Positions 31,142 to 42,927 of a stretch of 64,000 nucleotides of DNA are shown here, one piece after another (the stretch's first letter is position 1; each line of letters starts with the position of its first letter). Under the pieces are notes generated by a model. It worked only from the letters and a program-made list of their open reading frames with translations. It made no database searches and was not told the DNA's origin. The stretch comes from Branchiostoma belcheri (Eukaryota; Chordata; Leptocardii; Amphioxiformes; Branchiostomatidae). The stretch covers positions 2,630,886 to 2,694,885 of the forward strand of contig NW_017804353.1 in assembly GCF_001625305.1 (NCBI RefSeq), in the 5' to 3' direction. A program made the translations under genes and the position numbers.

Positions 31142-32968
31142 TCAGTCTGACAATAGTGTAGAAATCTCAACTGTTTCCTGCACTACAAGCAAGTCACCCT
31201 TTTCTTTCTCGTCATATTTTTCTCCATGTTGTTTCGCATAATGTTTTCTCAGGTAATACTTATCGGCTGTCCTGTACCCACACTCCACACACCTGTAGGG
31301 TTTCTCACCAGTATGTATGACCATGTGCTGGTTTAAATTCTGTTTCCGTGCACCAGAATAGTCGCACAGGTGACACTTGTAGGGTTTTTCTCCAGTGTGT
31401 TTCCTCTTATGATTAGCAAGCTGAAATTTGTAATGTGTTCTGTATCCGCACTGGTCACACATGTATTGTTTTTCCCTGTGTTTTAACATGTGTCGGTCAA
31501 AGTTCTTTTTCTCTGCGCTAGAGTAGTCGCACTGGTCGCATTTGTATGTTTTCTTGTCAGAGTGTTTTAACTTGTGCTGCTTCAGTCTGCTTTCCCATGA
31601 AGCACGATAGTCACACTGATCGCACCGGTAAGGCTTTTCAGAGTTTTCAGGGTGGCATTTAGCAATGTGCTGCTTTAGGTTGTTTTTACGTGTTGAAGAG
31701 TAGTCGCAAATTTCACACCGGTGGGGTTTTACTCCAGTGTGTTCGGCCACATGACTCTCTAAGGATTCTTTCCGTGCTGCTGAAAAGTCGCACCAGTCGC
31801 ATTTGTAGGGTTTCTCACCAGTGTGTGTTCTCATATGTATTGCCAGGTTAGACCTATGGGCAGTCCTGAAGGTGCACTCTTTACATGCAAAGGGTTTGAC
31901 TCCAGTGTGCGTCACCATATGGTCGTCTAAACGACACTTTGTGACAGCAGCAAAGTCACACTGGTCACATTTGTGGGGTTTCTCACCCGTGTGTTTTTTC
32001 TTATGTAGTAGTAACTGAGACTGACGGGTTGCTCTGAACCCACACTCCTCACACAGGTAGGGTTTCTCACCTGTGTGTGTACGTATATGTTGGTCTAGAA
32101 GGTGTTTTAATGAAGTGGAATAGTCACACTGGTCACATTTATGAGGCTTTTCATCAGAATGTTTCGCTGCCATATGCACTGATAGGCTACGTTTATAAGC
32201 TGTCCTGTATTCACACTTGTCACACTTGTAAGGTTTGACACCAGAATGTTTAGATTGTATGTGATTGTTCAACATGTATTTCTGTTTTGTGGCATAGCTG
32301 CACTGAGTACAATGGTAGTCTGCTTTTGCTGCTGTTTCTTGACTTGGCCCTGGTTTATCGCTCTTGTTTTGACATCCCCCATGTAACAAAGGTTTCTCTT
32401 GAGACTTTACAGAGCTTGTTTCCTCATTTGAACTTTCACCCTCCTCCTGCCATTCTGCATCTGTTGAATTGTCCTCATCTCTGCTCCTGGTTTCATCATC
32501 ATCACTCATATTTATGGACTGGTCCAGATGGTAGGGGTTTCCACCTGTGTGCTTTTTCATGTGTACAGAGAGGTTTGCCAGACGACTTGTCGTGTATCCA
32601 CAATGAGAACAAACATGGCCACGATGGGTGGATTCTTCACTGCAGGTTTCCTCACATGGACTCTCCTCAGATGGACTCTCCCTTTTCTCAGATGGACTCT
32701 CCCTTTTCTCACATGGACTCTCCCTTTTCTCAGATGGACTCTCCCTTTTCTCACATGGACTCTCCCTTTGCTCACATGGACTCTCCCTTTGCTCACATGG
32801 ACTCTCCCTTTGCTCACATGGACTCTCCCTTTCCCTGTCCTGCTGCCCTTCTGTATCTGTTGTCTGATCCTCTCCACTGTTATTCTCGTTTCCAGAATCT
32901 TCAGCAGACATGGCCAGTACATATGCCGCCTGTAGTATATCCAAGCCAAAATCCTCCTGAGGATCCAT
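31142..32968 (-). CDS. C2H2 zinc-finger protein with acidic ESPCEQR repeat
   Basis: A 608-residue protein from the ATG at 32968 (MDPQEDFGLDILQAAY). I prefer this over a Met five codons upstream because a clear acceptor (TTTTGTACTTTGTAG) lies three bases before the chosen ATG. Residues 1-45 are acidic and low-complexity. A 21-nt coding minisatellite then gives eight or nine copies of ESP(C/S)E(Q/K)R. One finger (HVCSHCGYTTSRLANL) follows, then a broken finger start (PYHLDQ, where Cys should follow), an acidic Ser-rich insert of about 70 residues, and 13 further C2H2 fingers. It probably acts in the nucleus as a DNA-binding regulator. A 5' UTR exon near 33453-33560 is likely. Confidence 0.88.
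   Translation of the reverse strand: MDPQEDFGLDILQAAYVLAMSAEDSGNENNSGEDQTTDTEGQQDRERESPCEQRESPCEQRESPCEQRESPCEKRESPSEKRESPCEKRESPSEKRESPSEESPCEETCSEESTHRGHVCSHCGYTTSRLANLSVHMKKHTGGNPYHLDQSINMSDDDETRSRDEDNSTDAEWQEEGESSNEETSSVKSQEKPLLHGGCQNKSDKPGPSQETAAKADYHCTQCSYATKQKYMLNNHIQSKHSGVKPYKCDKCEYRTAYKRSLSVHMAAKHSDEKPHKCDQCDYSTSLKHLLDQHIRTHTGEKPYLCEECGFRATRQSQLLLHKKKHTGEKPHKCDQCDFAAVTKCRLDDHMVTHTGVKPFACKECTFRTAHRSNLAIHMRTHTGEKPYKCDWCDFSAARKESLESHVAEHTGVKPHRCEICDYSSTRKNNLKQHIAKCHPENSEKPYRCDQCDYRASWESRLKQHKLKHSDKKTYKCDQCDYSSAEKKNFDRHMLKHREKQYMCDQCGYRTHYKFQLANHKRKHTGEKPYKCHLCDYSGARKQNLNQHMVIHTGEKPYRCVECGYRTADKYYLRKHYAKQHGEKYDEKEKGDLLVVQETVEISTLLSD
32640..32835 (-). repeat. 21-bp coding minisatellite
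   Basis: Eight to nine units encoding ESPCEQR or ESPSEKR in zinc-finger gene 2. The opposite strand is also open through the array; that long plus-strand frame is a by-product of the 21-base period. Confidence 0.93.
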
Positions 32969-33099
32969 TTCTACAAAGTACAAAACATAACGGAATTACA
33001 GAACAAGAAATAGATAAATGCAGAAGACAAGTGTACCTCAAGCAACTGCATAGTCTTTATATTTTATGTAACAGTGCTAACTGACCATGCTAAAGGGTC

Positions 33100-33175
33100 G
33101 TGCGACCTTTTAGTGTAGTGGTTAGCGTTGGTGACCGCCAAGCGAACAACTCGGGTTCGATTCCCGGTTGTGACC
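33100..33175 (+). repeat. tRNA-like sequence, probable SINE head
   Basis: TTAGTGTAGTGGTTAGCG resembles box A with a D-loop and CGGGTTCGATTCCCGG is a perfect box B/T-arm. The acceptor stem does not pair well, so I call a tRNA-derived repeat or pseudogene rather than a working tRNA. Confidence 0.55.
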
Positions 33176-33452
33176 TGCTCGCCCCTTCCTGCTCGCCCCT
33201 TTCGGTTTTTACATTTATATCAATAATTATATATAAAAATTTTAGAATACTAATATTTGAAAATCAAATACATTGCCGATTGACTTATCCAGTTGCTTGA
33301 CTACTACATGTAGTAACTGTTTTTTCAGTATCATAATTTCAGCAAAAATTATTTATAATTTTACAAAACAGGCCCCATACTCTAACCCCATACAAGGAGG
33401 TTGTTATGCTAGTAAAACAGTACAGTAAGCATTGATAGCAAATAAAGGAGTT

Positions 33453-33833
33453 ACCTAGCCTGTCACGTTTCCCAGAAGACTCTAAGCTGAAGTGAAGTAC
33501 GTTGAAAATCTTGATAGTTTTGGAGAAAAATAAAAGAACCGCTATGCAAGATGGCGATTGCAAGAAGACGTAAGGTTAGAGGTCACAGCTTGCAGTTACA
33601 ACATTTTTACTAGGTGACGCTTTTAAACAAAAAGTCCTTGAACAAATCAATCCGCTTCAACGTAAAATCATTTTATTCAGACATCCCATGCATATAAATT
33701 CCTTGTTATATACGAGAACTATGAGGTCAAAAATGTAGATTTGACTGTTCAAGTACAATATCTCTACCTGAAAATATTCAGGTGAAAATCCCTACCTATA
33801 ATTGACGGTACTTGGTCCAGTCCAAGATGGCGG
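33453..33833. promoter_or_regulatory. Bidirectional promoter: zinc-finger gene 2 and C6orf136
   Basis: Two AAGATGGCG motifs (33548-33556 and 33824-33832) lie between the divergent genes. On the minus strand a donor (GGCTAG|GTAACTCC near 33453) suggests a non-coding first exon of zinc-finger gene 2. The C6orf136 ATG is at 33884. The pairing is inferred from spacing and motifs. Confidence 0.5.
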
Positions 33834-33883
33834 GCTGATTGTTGCATTTGATGGTCGAGGAAAACTAAGTTTGTGCGGCCGAG

Positions 33884-36800
33884 ATGGCTTTCCAGCTGCG
33901 GTTCCTGAAGCCGACTTGCTGCAGCCTGCCCAGTATCGTGCCCAGGACGAGCTCTTGTCGTGTTGGCCGCCATTTCGGCTCCCAGGAAGCCGGGATCTCA
34001 GCTGAAACATCGTCCTGCGAACTGTCCAGATCCGAGGTGAGCAAAAGTGTACAGACCTGTGGATTGCGAAACTCGTACCCTATTTCTGTGGACGTTCTGT
34101 ATCGCTGTCTGGTTATGTTGGTGTATAATTTGACATCGTTTGTGTAAGGTTTTAATAAAAAATTAATGGATGGATCGCAGTGATTAGTTCTGATTTCTTT
34201 AGTGGAAAGATGGAAAGTTCCGGCTACACTGTTTTGGCGGGAGTGGGAGGGGCGGGTTCTTTTTTGTAACAGGTGACTACATGAAGGTCAGAATCGTAAC
34301 ATGTAATCGGCCCGGCTGATAGAAAGGCCTGTTAGACCGAAATATCCTCTTTATGTGAGGTTCCGTCGGTTTTTGTAGTTATTGAGAGAATATTTCTATC
34401 CTGTCACGCTATTAGACCAGTTGTGTTAACAAGAAACTTAAATGAACCCAAAACAAACACAAATGTTGACCTTAAGAGGACACGGGCGTCGAGGTCGACC
34501 CTATGCTAAGGATATACTTACATTAGGAAAATTAAAATTGAGCTTCAAGATTTTTGATGAATTATAAGCATAATAAAGATTTTTGTGTTGTCATTATTAG
34601 GATTAACCATACATGTATCTTTGTTATGTATTTTGTTTGACCCATTTCTCTTCCCTCATGACCTCAATGAAAAGTGGCCTGCAGGCCAATTTGAGCCTCT
34701 CGTGACTGAATAACTTTTGGTTCAAACAAACAAAAAAGCAATTCTTTTTGTCATCTTCATGACAGGTGAGCAAGCAGGCATGTCACAACAGTGCCAGTGT
34801 GTCAGGACACCCACAATGCACCAGGGGCAGGCTGACATGCCCCCTTCCGCAACCTCAAGAAGTCACCTGTACCAGACTCGGGACGCTCGTACGCGAAAGT
34901 CATCAGAAACTCGACTCTGATTGTGACGGAAACAGTGGAGGAAAGTCACACCGATGGAGATCGGTAGCGAAAGAACAGAGTCCGACATCGCTGATGGTCT
35001 TACCGGATGGAACACTCCTGCATCCCTTCATCTTTGTCAGCCCTGGGAAGCCAGCAGAAGGGGATCTAGAACAAAATGTCTTAAAAGAATCTCTCAATGC
35101 TGTGAACGAACCCTTTCTTTCATCTACAACAAAAGGAAAAGACAAGAAATGTAGTACTAAAGAGTCGGAGGTAGAAAAGGGATATTTTGACTCTGTTATT
35201 GTGAATGAAACAATTTCTAGCCTGCTAGCCCAGTTTGAGGACATTTTTAAGGATAATGTCATCGCTAGAGAAGTACAGAAAGTGACGATGTTGCCATCCC
35301 AACAGCTGTTACCATGGCAACAGGACAAAACCGCAAAATCTGAAAATGCAGAAGTTTTAAAAGACATGGACGTCATGATGTCAGTGGATGTTAAAAAGCA
35401 GGCGAAGAGACATGAACTTCAGATGACCTCCGAGGGCAAGGTCACGCGACCTTCAGACAACAGAGTGACGGAGGAACAATTAGCAGAAGTACGGGACAAG
35501 CTGGGGGAACAGGTAGGCTGGAGCACCTGTAGATGTTAGCAATAATAACAGTGTAACCTTGAATCAGAATCCTTCTTTCAACAATTATTCCTCATCACTC
35601 TAATTTCTTGGTGTTAGAGGGTATGTTCTTCAACAGTATACCAAATACAAGTTGAGTTATACACATTTACACAAGTATCTTTACGAACACCAGGATTATT
35701 CTACTATCTCTCCAGGACTCACGTCCCTGAATCAGACCAAGGAGCTTCTGTCACATGTGATAGAAGCTCCTTGATCAGACACTGGACTGTACCACACTCC
35801 CCCTAAGGGGTTTACCACACTGATTTCCCATTTGTTAATACCGTGATATGTGCTGCTCCCCTCCCCCTCACAGATGCCGAGGTTCTTCCGTGGTAACCAT
35901 GACTACGGGATGTACCATCCTGACGTCGTCTTCATCAACGACTTCCTCAACATGACCACCAAGTAAGACTTTTCTTGACCTGATTTTTGGTTAATTTTAT
36001 ATATACGAACAGGTTCATTGTGAAAATGGCTTTTTATACCGTTGTGTTTTTCTGGTAGTACAGTCAAGTAAACTAAATACTATCACTCACTCACTCTCAC
36101 TCACTCGCTCACTCACTTATTCACTCATCCACTCAAGCCCACTTATTCACTCACTTACTGTCCAGGATTTGTCTATCGAAGCCAAATACATATATGCTGA
36201 AGAATCTCCCCTTGGTAGCTGCTGTATTGTATGTGTTGCCATTCCAAGACACAACTAACTTTGAAACAATAAAACAGGACACAGCTAAGCTCCTTTTGAC
36301 ACCCCACAGAGGCCGCACGACGTACCAGGCGCTCCTGACGCTGCTGAGGATGGCGGCGTGGACGTACTACGTGGACGTGCGGCTGGACGTGCTGAAGCTG
36401 ACGTACGAGGTACAGGACGGCACGGTCCAGGCTCGCTGGCGCGTCCATGGTCTGCCACTGCACCTGCTGCTGCTCAGGTTCTGGAGAAAGGACAAGTCTG
36501 GGCTCTACAGGTGAGAGAACTTCTACCTAAGGTTTAACATGGTTTGTATGCACAATATTTTTATGCACTTATATTGTTTAGGTTTAAATGTGTGTCTTGT
36601 TTGTGTGCTTATAATTGTTTTGTGTGTGGGCCACAACACCAGCCCCCGCTGCCTGTGGCCCACAAGTATTGTATTTGTTTGCAATCTCAATAAATCAAAT
36701 CAAATCAAATATGGTTCTGTATAGGATAGGACAGGTCTGGCCTCTACAGATTTGTTAATTTGTTCGTTCCTTTAATAATTACTAGTATACCCCAAATTCT

Positions 36801-37663
36801 CTATTTGGCCATTAGGGCCACATTTCATAGACTGGGGTTGCTTTTAATTTTATAAGGGGTGTCAAGGGGTTATCAGAAATGGCACAGGTGAGAGGACCAT
36901 ATGCTCACAACCTTATAACAGAAACAAAATTGATACGTCTAACTAAGTTTGATCAGCATAGAAGGAACAGGTTTAACAGTTGCATCCCTCATTGTTCTGC
37001 AGATCCATCGATGCGTTCTCCATGTTCACAGTGGGGCCAGATGGACACATCACCAGGCACCACTGCTCCAAGGTCTGTACCTCAAATTTGACTCAAAGTA
37101 ATTTTTAATGAAGAAAAGGAGGGGCAGTCAATCCTTAGTATGTATTATAGGAAGTCCCCCCAACTTGGTGGGGTCGTCTGACATAGTGATAGCGTCTTTG
37201 GCCCGGAACCAAGAGGTACGGGGTTCCAACCCCACCTTATCCTTGGGAAAGGCACTTTACACGACTTTCCTCACTTCACTCAGGTGAAAATGAGTTGCCA
37301 GAATGATCATTATCATGATCGTGGGCATTAAAAGAAAACCAAACCAAAACCAGCTGAATAGGGCTGATTTCCAAGAGAGCCCTTTATAGGTAAACAGAAT
37401 ACAAACTTGAAAAGTAATAGGACATAGTTCTTGCTCTGTTTTGTCTACTACATGTGGTGAATTTCTAATGAACACATTTCTTCCTTCCTTCCTGTATTCC
37501 CCAGATGATGCCAGACCCAGGGAAGTACCGGCGTGTGGTGAGTCTGTGGGAACGTATCGCAGGTCTGCGTGTCCGGCCGGCCGCCACCCTCAGTATGGAC
37601 CCAACATCTCTATCCCTTACCGCGCCGAAGGGGGCACCAAAGGCAGCGGAACAGATCTACTGA
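33884..37663 (+). CDS. C6orf136: C6orf136-like protein (DUF2358 family)
   Basis: Six coding exons: 33884-34036, 34766-35512, 35874-35962, 36310-36510, 37003-37072, 37505-37663; all junctions GT/AG and in phase, total 472 residues. The N-terminus (MAFQLRFLKPTCCSLP and following) is basic, free of acidic residues and looks like a mitochondrial presequence. The long exon 2 encodes a poorly conserved polar region ending TEEQLAEVRDKLGEQ. The conserved core follows: HDYGMYHPDVVFINDFLNM, TYQALLTLLRMAAW, QARWRVHGLPLHLLLLRFW, and SIDAFSMFTVGPDGHI with HRHHCSK-like residues. This NTF2-like core matches human C6orf136 as I remember it; human is shorter, mainly because of exon 2. Molecular function is not established in any organism I know of. 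A partial copy of the last exon lies 300 bases downstream. Confidence 0.83.
35737..35777. repeat. Short hairpin AAGGAGCTTCT
   Basis: AAGGAGCTTCTGTCACATG faces TGATAGAAGCTCCTT, a near-perfect hairpin in intron 2 of C6orf136. A related hairpin lies at 48293-48326 after PPT2. Confidence 0.7.
36083..36165. repeat. (CTCA)n-rich tetranucleotide repeat
   Basis: Imperfect CACTCACT run with TTATTCA and CATCCA variants, intronic. Confidence 0.9.
37165..37290 (+). repeat. tRNA-derived SINE-like repeat
   Basis: GACATAGTGATAGCG (box A-like) and ACGGGGTTCCAACCCC (box B) are followed by a tail GGGAAAGGCACTTTACACG and TTCCTCACTTCAC. The tail matches the element at 17764-17990. Confidence 0.6.
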
Positions 37664-37879
37664 GGTGGTTATAAGGATGATAAAACTCCCTTTTTTTAAC
37701 CTCAAGTGACTGAAGTCTTATCACGTGTAAAGTACTTCTAAGGGTGATGTCTGAGAAGAAAAGGAGGTGCTGCTTGCTAGATTCTTTGTACACATTTTTC
37801 ACTCCCTCATAATTCATTTTTATCAATCAATATTGGGTACACATGAATGCTCATTATGTAGCATGTTGCAGGACAGAGT

Positions 37880-37975
37880 TGGAGGGCCCTCTCAGTATGG
37901 AACCCACCTCTCTCTCTCTTACTGTGCCGAAGTGGCCACCAAAGGCAGCAGGACAGTTCTACTGGGGGGACAGTT
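37880..37975 (+). pseudogene. Partial duplicate of C6orf136 last exon
   Basis: CTCAGTATGGAACCCACC and following bases repeat the end of exon 6, in the same reading frame. They read LSMEPTSLSLTVPKWPPKAA against LSMDPTSLSLTAPKGAPKAA in the real exon. The original TGA is now TGG, so the copy would run 11 codons further. A TTGCAG just upstream could act as an acceptor, so this may be an alternative last exon rather than a dead copy. Confidence 0.75.
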
Positions 37976-38059
37976 ACACATTAGTACAAACAACTGGATA
38001 GATTTTGTCAGTGACAGTGTACGAACGGACATCTGTGCAGTTGTTTGGGTGTAACTGTT

Positions 38060-39422
38060 ATCTTATTACCTGGATCTGATGTTACTGCTGAAATTTTCTG
38101 CTCTTTGAATTCTATGGTCGGTCACACCAGTTTGTCTCCTTGGTTCTCAGACATTTTCATCAAAACAGAAATAAAGAAAATAGACAAGATGACGACATAC
38201 TCAAGTTAGATCAGACGTCAGACATGAAAAGAATTAAAACAAAGAAATTAAACAAAGATATGATAGCCTTTCTGACTGAGAATAAAGGATGGTTTGAAAC
38301 CCCTACACGTAAAAAGTGATTTTTATAAAATCGATTTTTGTCACTTGAAATGGTGGAAGGACTAAGAAGCGTAGATGCACTGCGAGTGTATATCTATAAC
38401 CAAAAGTATGACCCGCAGTCCCCTGCTGATTTACTAGGGGGCATTTCTGCTGCTTGCTGTGCTTGTGCTTGCCAATTGTACTATGTACCATGTACATATA
38501 GCAGCTCTGCTTTTGGCTATTCCAGTGAAGTTTTAGGTGACTCAGATGTGAAGCATTAAAACAATTGCAAAAGTAGACATGAACTATCCCCAGTACACTT
38601 GGCAAGTTGCACACCATTATACATTTAACTACAACAAAAAGCTAAGAGAAAAAAAAAATGGACGTGGGATAACAAAAAAATAACAATCTGGATGAATTCA
38701 TAGGATCTTTCAGGGTAACACGGAGTGGCAAATAAGGCTTAGACAGTCTAATTATTATATTATGCTTGGGACAACCAAAATTCAAAAGAAGTGGCAGTAA
38801 AACTTCTGGATCAAAAGTACATCTGAGTTTGACAGAATGATGTGCATGGTAACTATGTATGCCTATGCTGTGGAATGTACATTTATAGCTATATTTGAAA
38901 AAGTATATATGCAGAGATGGAAGTAGAAGTTAGACTATAATTGTAAAGTTTGTGTATTTTTACCAAAATAATCTGGGCTGTTACAAAATAAAACTGTCAA
39001 ACAGATCCTTTGTCAGTATCTCATTTTTTATTTTTGTACTGAAACTTAAATCTGGCCAGATCTTACAAGTTACAGGGAAGGTTTTTTTTTGATGGCCAAT
39101 GCAGCCTTGGAGACTGAGGTGATCTGGAGAAAATTATATTGAATATGCTGAAAATCTACATCATCATAATCAGTCGACCATATTGAGCTCAAGAAAGATG
39201 AAAGATGTAGCTTTGACTGGAATACGTTCTTAATATTTTGCAATATTTGTGCACCATACATAATAGTATGATGAATGCTGTGTACATGTAACAATACAAC
39301 AAATTTTGTAATTTTTATGTTTAATTCTTACTTTCACAAGTACATGTATGTCATGATTGTCAATGTTTGGGGATGTAATGCCAGAATTTGAATCATCTGT
39401 TTTAGGAGAACCGAAACCTTGA
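38060..39422. other. Convergent 3' region of C6orf136 and RABEPK
   Basis: AT-rich, no coding sequence or repeat recognised. It should hold the 3' UTRs of both genes. Confidence 0.5.
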
Positions 39423-41425
39423 TCATGCGATTCTCATGACGAGACAGTCGTCGTGTATGATTCCCTGTGTGTCCATTCCTCCATACACCAGCAGCATCGT
39501 CACCTTCCCATCATGCACCACACCAATCCCAGCATGCTCCTGGGACCCCGAGGCTGCTGCATGACCTTGACCTGCTGCTCCTGCGACCTTCGGAACGGTT
39601 CCCTCGGGCAAAAACTGTTCCGTAACGTCCAATATCGTCGGCTGACTGCCTGTCTCCTCAACACTAGGAACTTGCTCCTCTGCATTTTGTGACTGAGAGG
39701 AGTTTTCTGAAGAAGACACGACTGATTCTGTTGCCATGGTTTCTGTCCGGTTCGAACCAGATTCCTGGTTTTTCACGTCAGCATTCTCTTCTTCAGTTCC
39801 TTTCCCACTCCCCGACAATAATGTGGAACCTGCCTGATTTTCTGTGCCAGTGTTTGGTTCTTCAGTACCTTTTCCATCTGTTAGTGATGAGGCGTCCTCT
39901 CCGGGGTTTTGACAGACCCCTCCAGGGTCCCCGGCCCCCTCCCCCTTATGCTCCCCCCTCCCCCCCACAGATAGCTGAATGATGCACGCTGCGTGGTCCA
40001 GTCTGGGTCCCGGAGGTGGACCCTCTGGTTTCAGCTCACGCCACGTCAGATTTTCTGCAAGAAAAAATAACACACACACACAATTGGTGAGTCTGATACA
40101 TAGTGTACATGTACAAGGGAAAACTTGAATTGATTACAACTGTGCAAACAACTGAGCATGTAAACAACAGTAAAAGTGAGCTCACTGAAAAGCTTATCTT
40201 TCACTGGTTGAAAATAGGCTTGTAGCCCTGCCTTACACAGCCTGTATACATTGTACATGGTGTACAAAACTGGTGCTACATCTAAAGGTAGTTTACAGGT
40301 TATGCCAAACAAACAACCACAACTCTTAACTGCTAGTTAGGACTAAAACCTTTTACTAAAACCTATTACTAAAACCTTTTCACTAGTCCACCCCACTCAC
40401 CAGTGTTGAGAACATGCATGCTGTCCAGAGCTCCCTCCTGGTTCATCCCACCAAACAGGTAAACCTGTGACCCGTGCACCACGGCTGTATGTGCCGCACG
40501 AGCTGAGGGCACAGGGCCTTTAGGCTTCAGCCGCTTCCACTTCTTTGTGTCTGGGAAAAAAGGAATTTTAAAATTCAAAATTTGTCCAAAATGGCAGTAA
40601 TTGTTACAGTATACTAGTATACAAATGTATATGTATATATATATATATATGAGTTAGCTTAGTGACTCTGACTTGCATAAGAATAAACTTCCACGAATAT
40701 TCATTTTACAACTTACAGTGTCATGGGGAAAATATAATATAGTACAAAGTATTTTGAAATAAAATCAGTCAATGTAAAATGCGTATAATGCGGTATAAAG
40801 CGTATATTTATGCGGTCCTCACCTAGATTGAGCACGTACAAGTCATCGTAGAAGGTGACCCCTGACATGCCCCCGTGTACGTACAGCTTGTTGCCCGTGG
40901 CAACCATCACATGACCATGGCGAGATTTGGGCGGCTTCCCTTCAAGCTGTGGCTGGCTCCAGGTCAGGGTCGCTAGGCAACCAGACACAAACAACAACAA
41001 GGTGAATTATTTTGGCATCACTCAACATTTGAACACTTCATATTTAGTTTACATGCTCATCAAAGGCACCCAGAGTGATTTCAGGCAAGTAAAACTGGAT
41101 TTTCCATTTCCGATCATTTTTCTAATGTAGTACTAATAAGTTGAATGAACATACCTGCATCAAAGACATGCAATTTCCTATCTTCCACAGGCTCAGCCCC
41201 AGTCTTACCCCCTCCCCACACGTACAGCCTGTCTCCCCGGTGGGCTGTATAGTGACAGGTGCGCGGGGAGGGCGGGGTTCCCTGTACATCAGCTGTGGTC
41301 CAGGTGCCAGTCTCTGGAACCAGACAGGGCACAACATTAGGGTTGTAGGTCACCCAAACACTAAGTGGTTTCATGTTTGGTACTTTGATCAAGTAGACAG
41401 GAGAGGGGAAGAGGGGCAGCAAGGG

Positions 41426-41516
<91 letters not shown>

Positions 41517-42404
41517 AGAAGAAGAAGAAGAAGAAGAAGAAGAAGNNNNNNNNNNNNNNNNNNNNAGAGAGAGAGAGAGATAGAAACAAAGAGAGAAACA
41601 AAACCAAAAGAGAAAAAAAGAGAGGGATAGAGAGGAGAGGGAGAAAGAAAGACAGGGAGAGGGAGTATGAGAGTTGTCACTGAGACACTTTGTTACTGAC
41701 AAGGCAATACAGCTAGTGTTTTGTGCCCTTCAGATGACTAACTGAAAATCTACACACCTGTATCAAGCACCTGGACATTGTTAAGGTTGCAGCCCTGCTC
41801 CGCCCCTCCGAACACAAACACCTTGTGCGGCTGGCTCTCAGGTGTGAAACAGGTGTGTTCATACCTGGCCGTCAGCCCCGCCCAGTCAGGCTTCTCCCAG
41901 GTGTACGTGTCTGATGATAAAAATGGGAAAAATGATTTAATGGGTGGAATTTACATTTTTTATGAAGGTTTACTACATTTGTGGATGGATTGTGATAGTC
42001 ACCTGTTCAAGATGTTAGCCCTGAGACCTGACTGTGAGCTTTGAACCACTCACACCGGGAAGGAAGCCTACAAGGCTCATACAAAGCCCTCCTTCTTCAA
42101 ACATAACAAATAAGACTAATGAAACTAATGACCTACTATTATTATAAAATGAAATACAGGAACCAGTGGCTAGCAAACATGACCAAAACTCACCCAAGTC
42201 CAGCACGAAGGTGTCAGCAAACGGCCCGCTAGGGTTGGCACCCCCCACCAACACCACCCTGCCACTGCCCCCTGCTCTGGGGAGGTACATACAGGTGTGC
42301 CCCACCGTCAGGCTGGGCCCCCCACCCCCTGGGGACAGCACGTACCACATCCTCGGGGCAGGGGGGTCCGTCAGGGGGAGCTCCAAGATAGGGTGAAGTT
42401 CCAT
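39423..42404 (-). CDS. RABEPK: Rab9 effector protein with kelch motifs
   Basis: Six coding exons on the minus strand: 42404-42194, 41910-41758, 41313-41155, 40972-40823, 40550-40401, 40054-39423; all in phase, total 484 residues. It is a six-bladed kelch propeller, one blade per exon, and each exon ends at a phase-1 junction after a D/N-x-G. Motifs: VGHTCMYLPRAGG with VVLVGGANPSGPFADTF; YEHTCF with KVFVFGGAEQGCNLN; PPSPRTCHYTAHRGDRLYV; SRHGHVMVATGNKLYVHGG; RAAHTAVVHGSQVYLFGGM; GPRLDHAACII with LLVYGGMDTQGIIHDDC. This matches human RABEPK blade for blade. Human is 372 residues; the difference is an acidic Ser/Glu-rich insert of about 130 residues inside the last blade, where human has a shorter insert. 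RABEPK binds Rab9 in endosome-to-Golgi transport in mammals. An AG acceptor 8 bases before the ATG implies a spliced 5' UTR. Confidence 0.93.
41424..41690. repeat. (GA)n/(GAA)n tract with assembly gap
   Basis: A run of about 85 bases of GA, then GAA units, then 20 N (41546-41565), then more GA and purine-rich sequence. It lies in the intron between RABEPK coding exons 2 and 3. The true tract length is unknown. The long frames on both strands here are artefacts. Confidence 0.95.
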
Positions 42405-42927
42405 GTTATCTCTGGAAGCAGAAAAAGGGTTATTATGTCAGTAAAATAATGGCTGATTCTGGCCAAACAACTTAAAAATACAGAAATTGTAGTGAGGTAC
42501 GTCATGGTTCATTCGTAAAAACACTGGCAGTACAAGGCCGAATATTCTCTTTTTAATGTTTAAAATATGTAACATTTTAAGAATGAAATATATATAAGGA
42601 ATATATCCACTGTAACTCAAATCCCAGTGACCTACATAGCTACTCATGGGTATCATAGTCTCATTTACACAGTATTATGCACTGTAGGTCACCCATGACC
42701 AAATTAACCTGAGTAGCCTGTCCTCCCACCAAAATTCTTTATGGGCAAAAGTGATCTTTGCACTTAGGATGGACTTGGTAGCCTACATGTGACCCTACCG
42801 TACAAACAATTAAAAAACAAGCATGGGTCACAGGTCAACAACTAAACCATCAACAACCATCCACCCTGCCTAGTTCCACATCTAAGTTCTAACAGGTGGT
42901 CAGAGTGGGAGGAACAGGTGAAACAAC
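42405..42927. promoter_or_regulatory. Head-to-head region of RABEPK and PPT2 exon 1A
   Basis: RABEPK starts leftward and the first PPT2 alternative exon starts rightward 523 bases away, so a shared promoter is likely. No TATA box or AAGATGGCG motif was recognised. The RABEPK 5' UTR exon must lie in or beyond this stretch. Confidence 0.35.

Noticed and set aside
32287..33084. Long plus-strand frame with MDSPF repeats opposite zinc-finger gene 2
   Set aside because: It is the complement of the 21-base coding repeat plus finger codons; the minus strand has real C2H2 motifs.
33100..33175. Functional tRNA gene
   Set aside because: Box A and B are good but acceptor-stem pairing is poor; treated as SINE-like.
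41114..41702. Long Ser/Leu and Glu/Arg frames over the GA tract
   Set aside because: Low-complexity translation across a GA repeat and an assembly gap.
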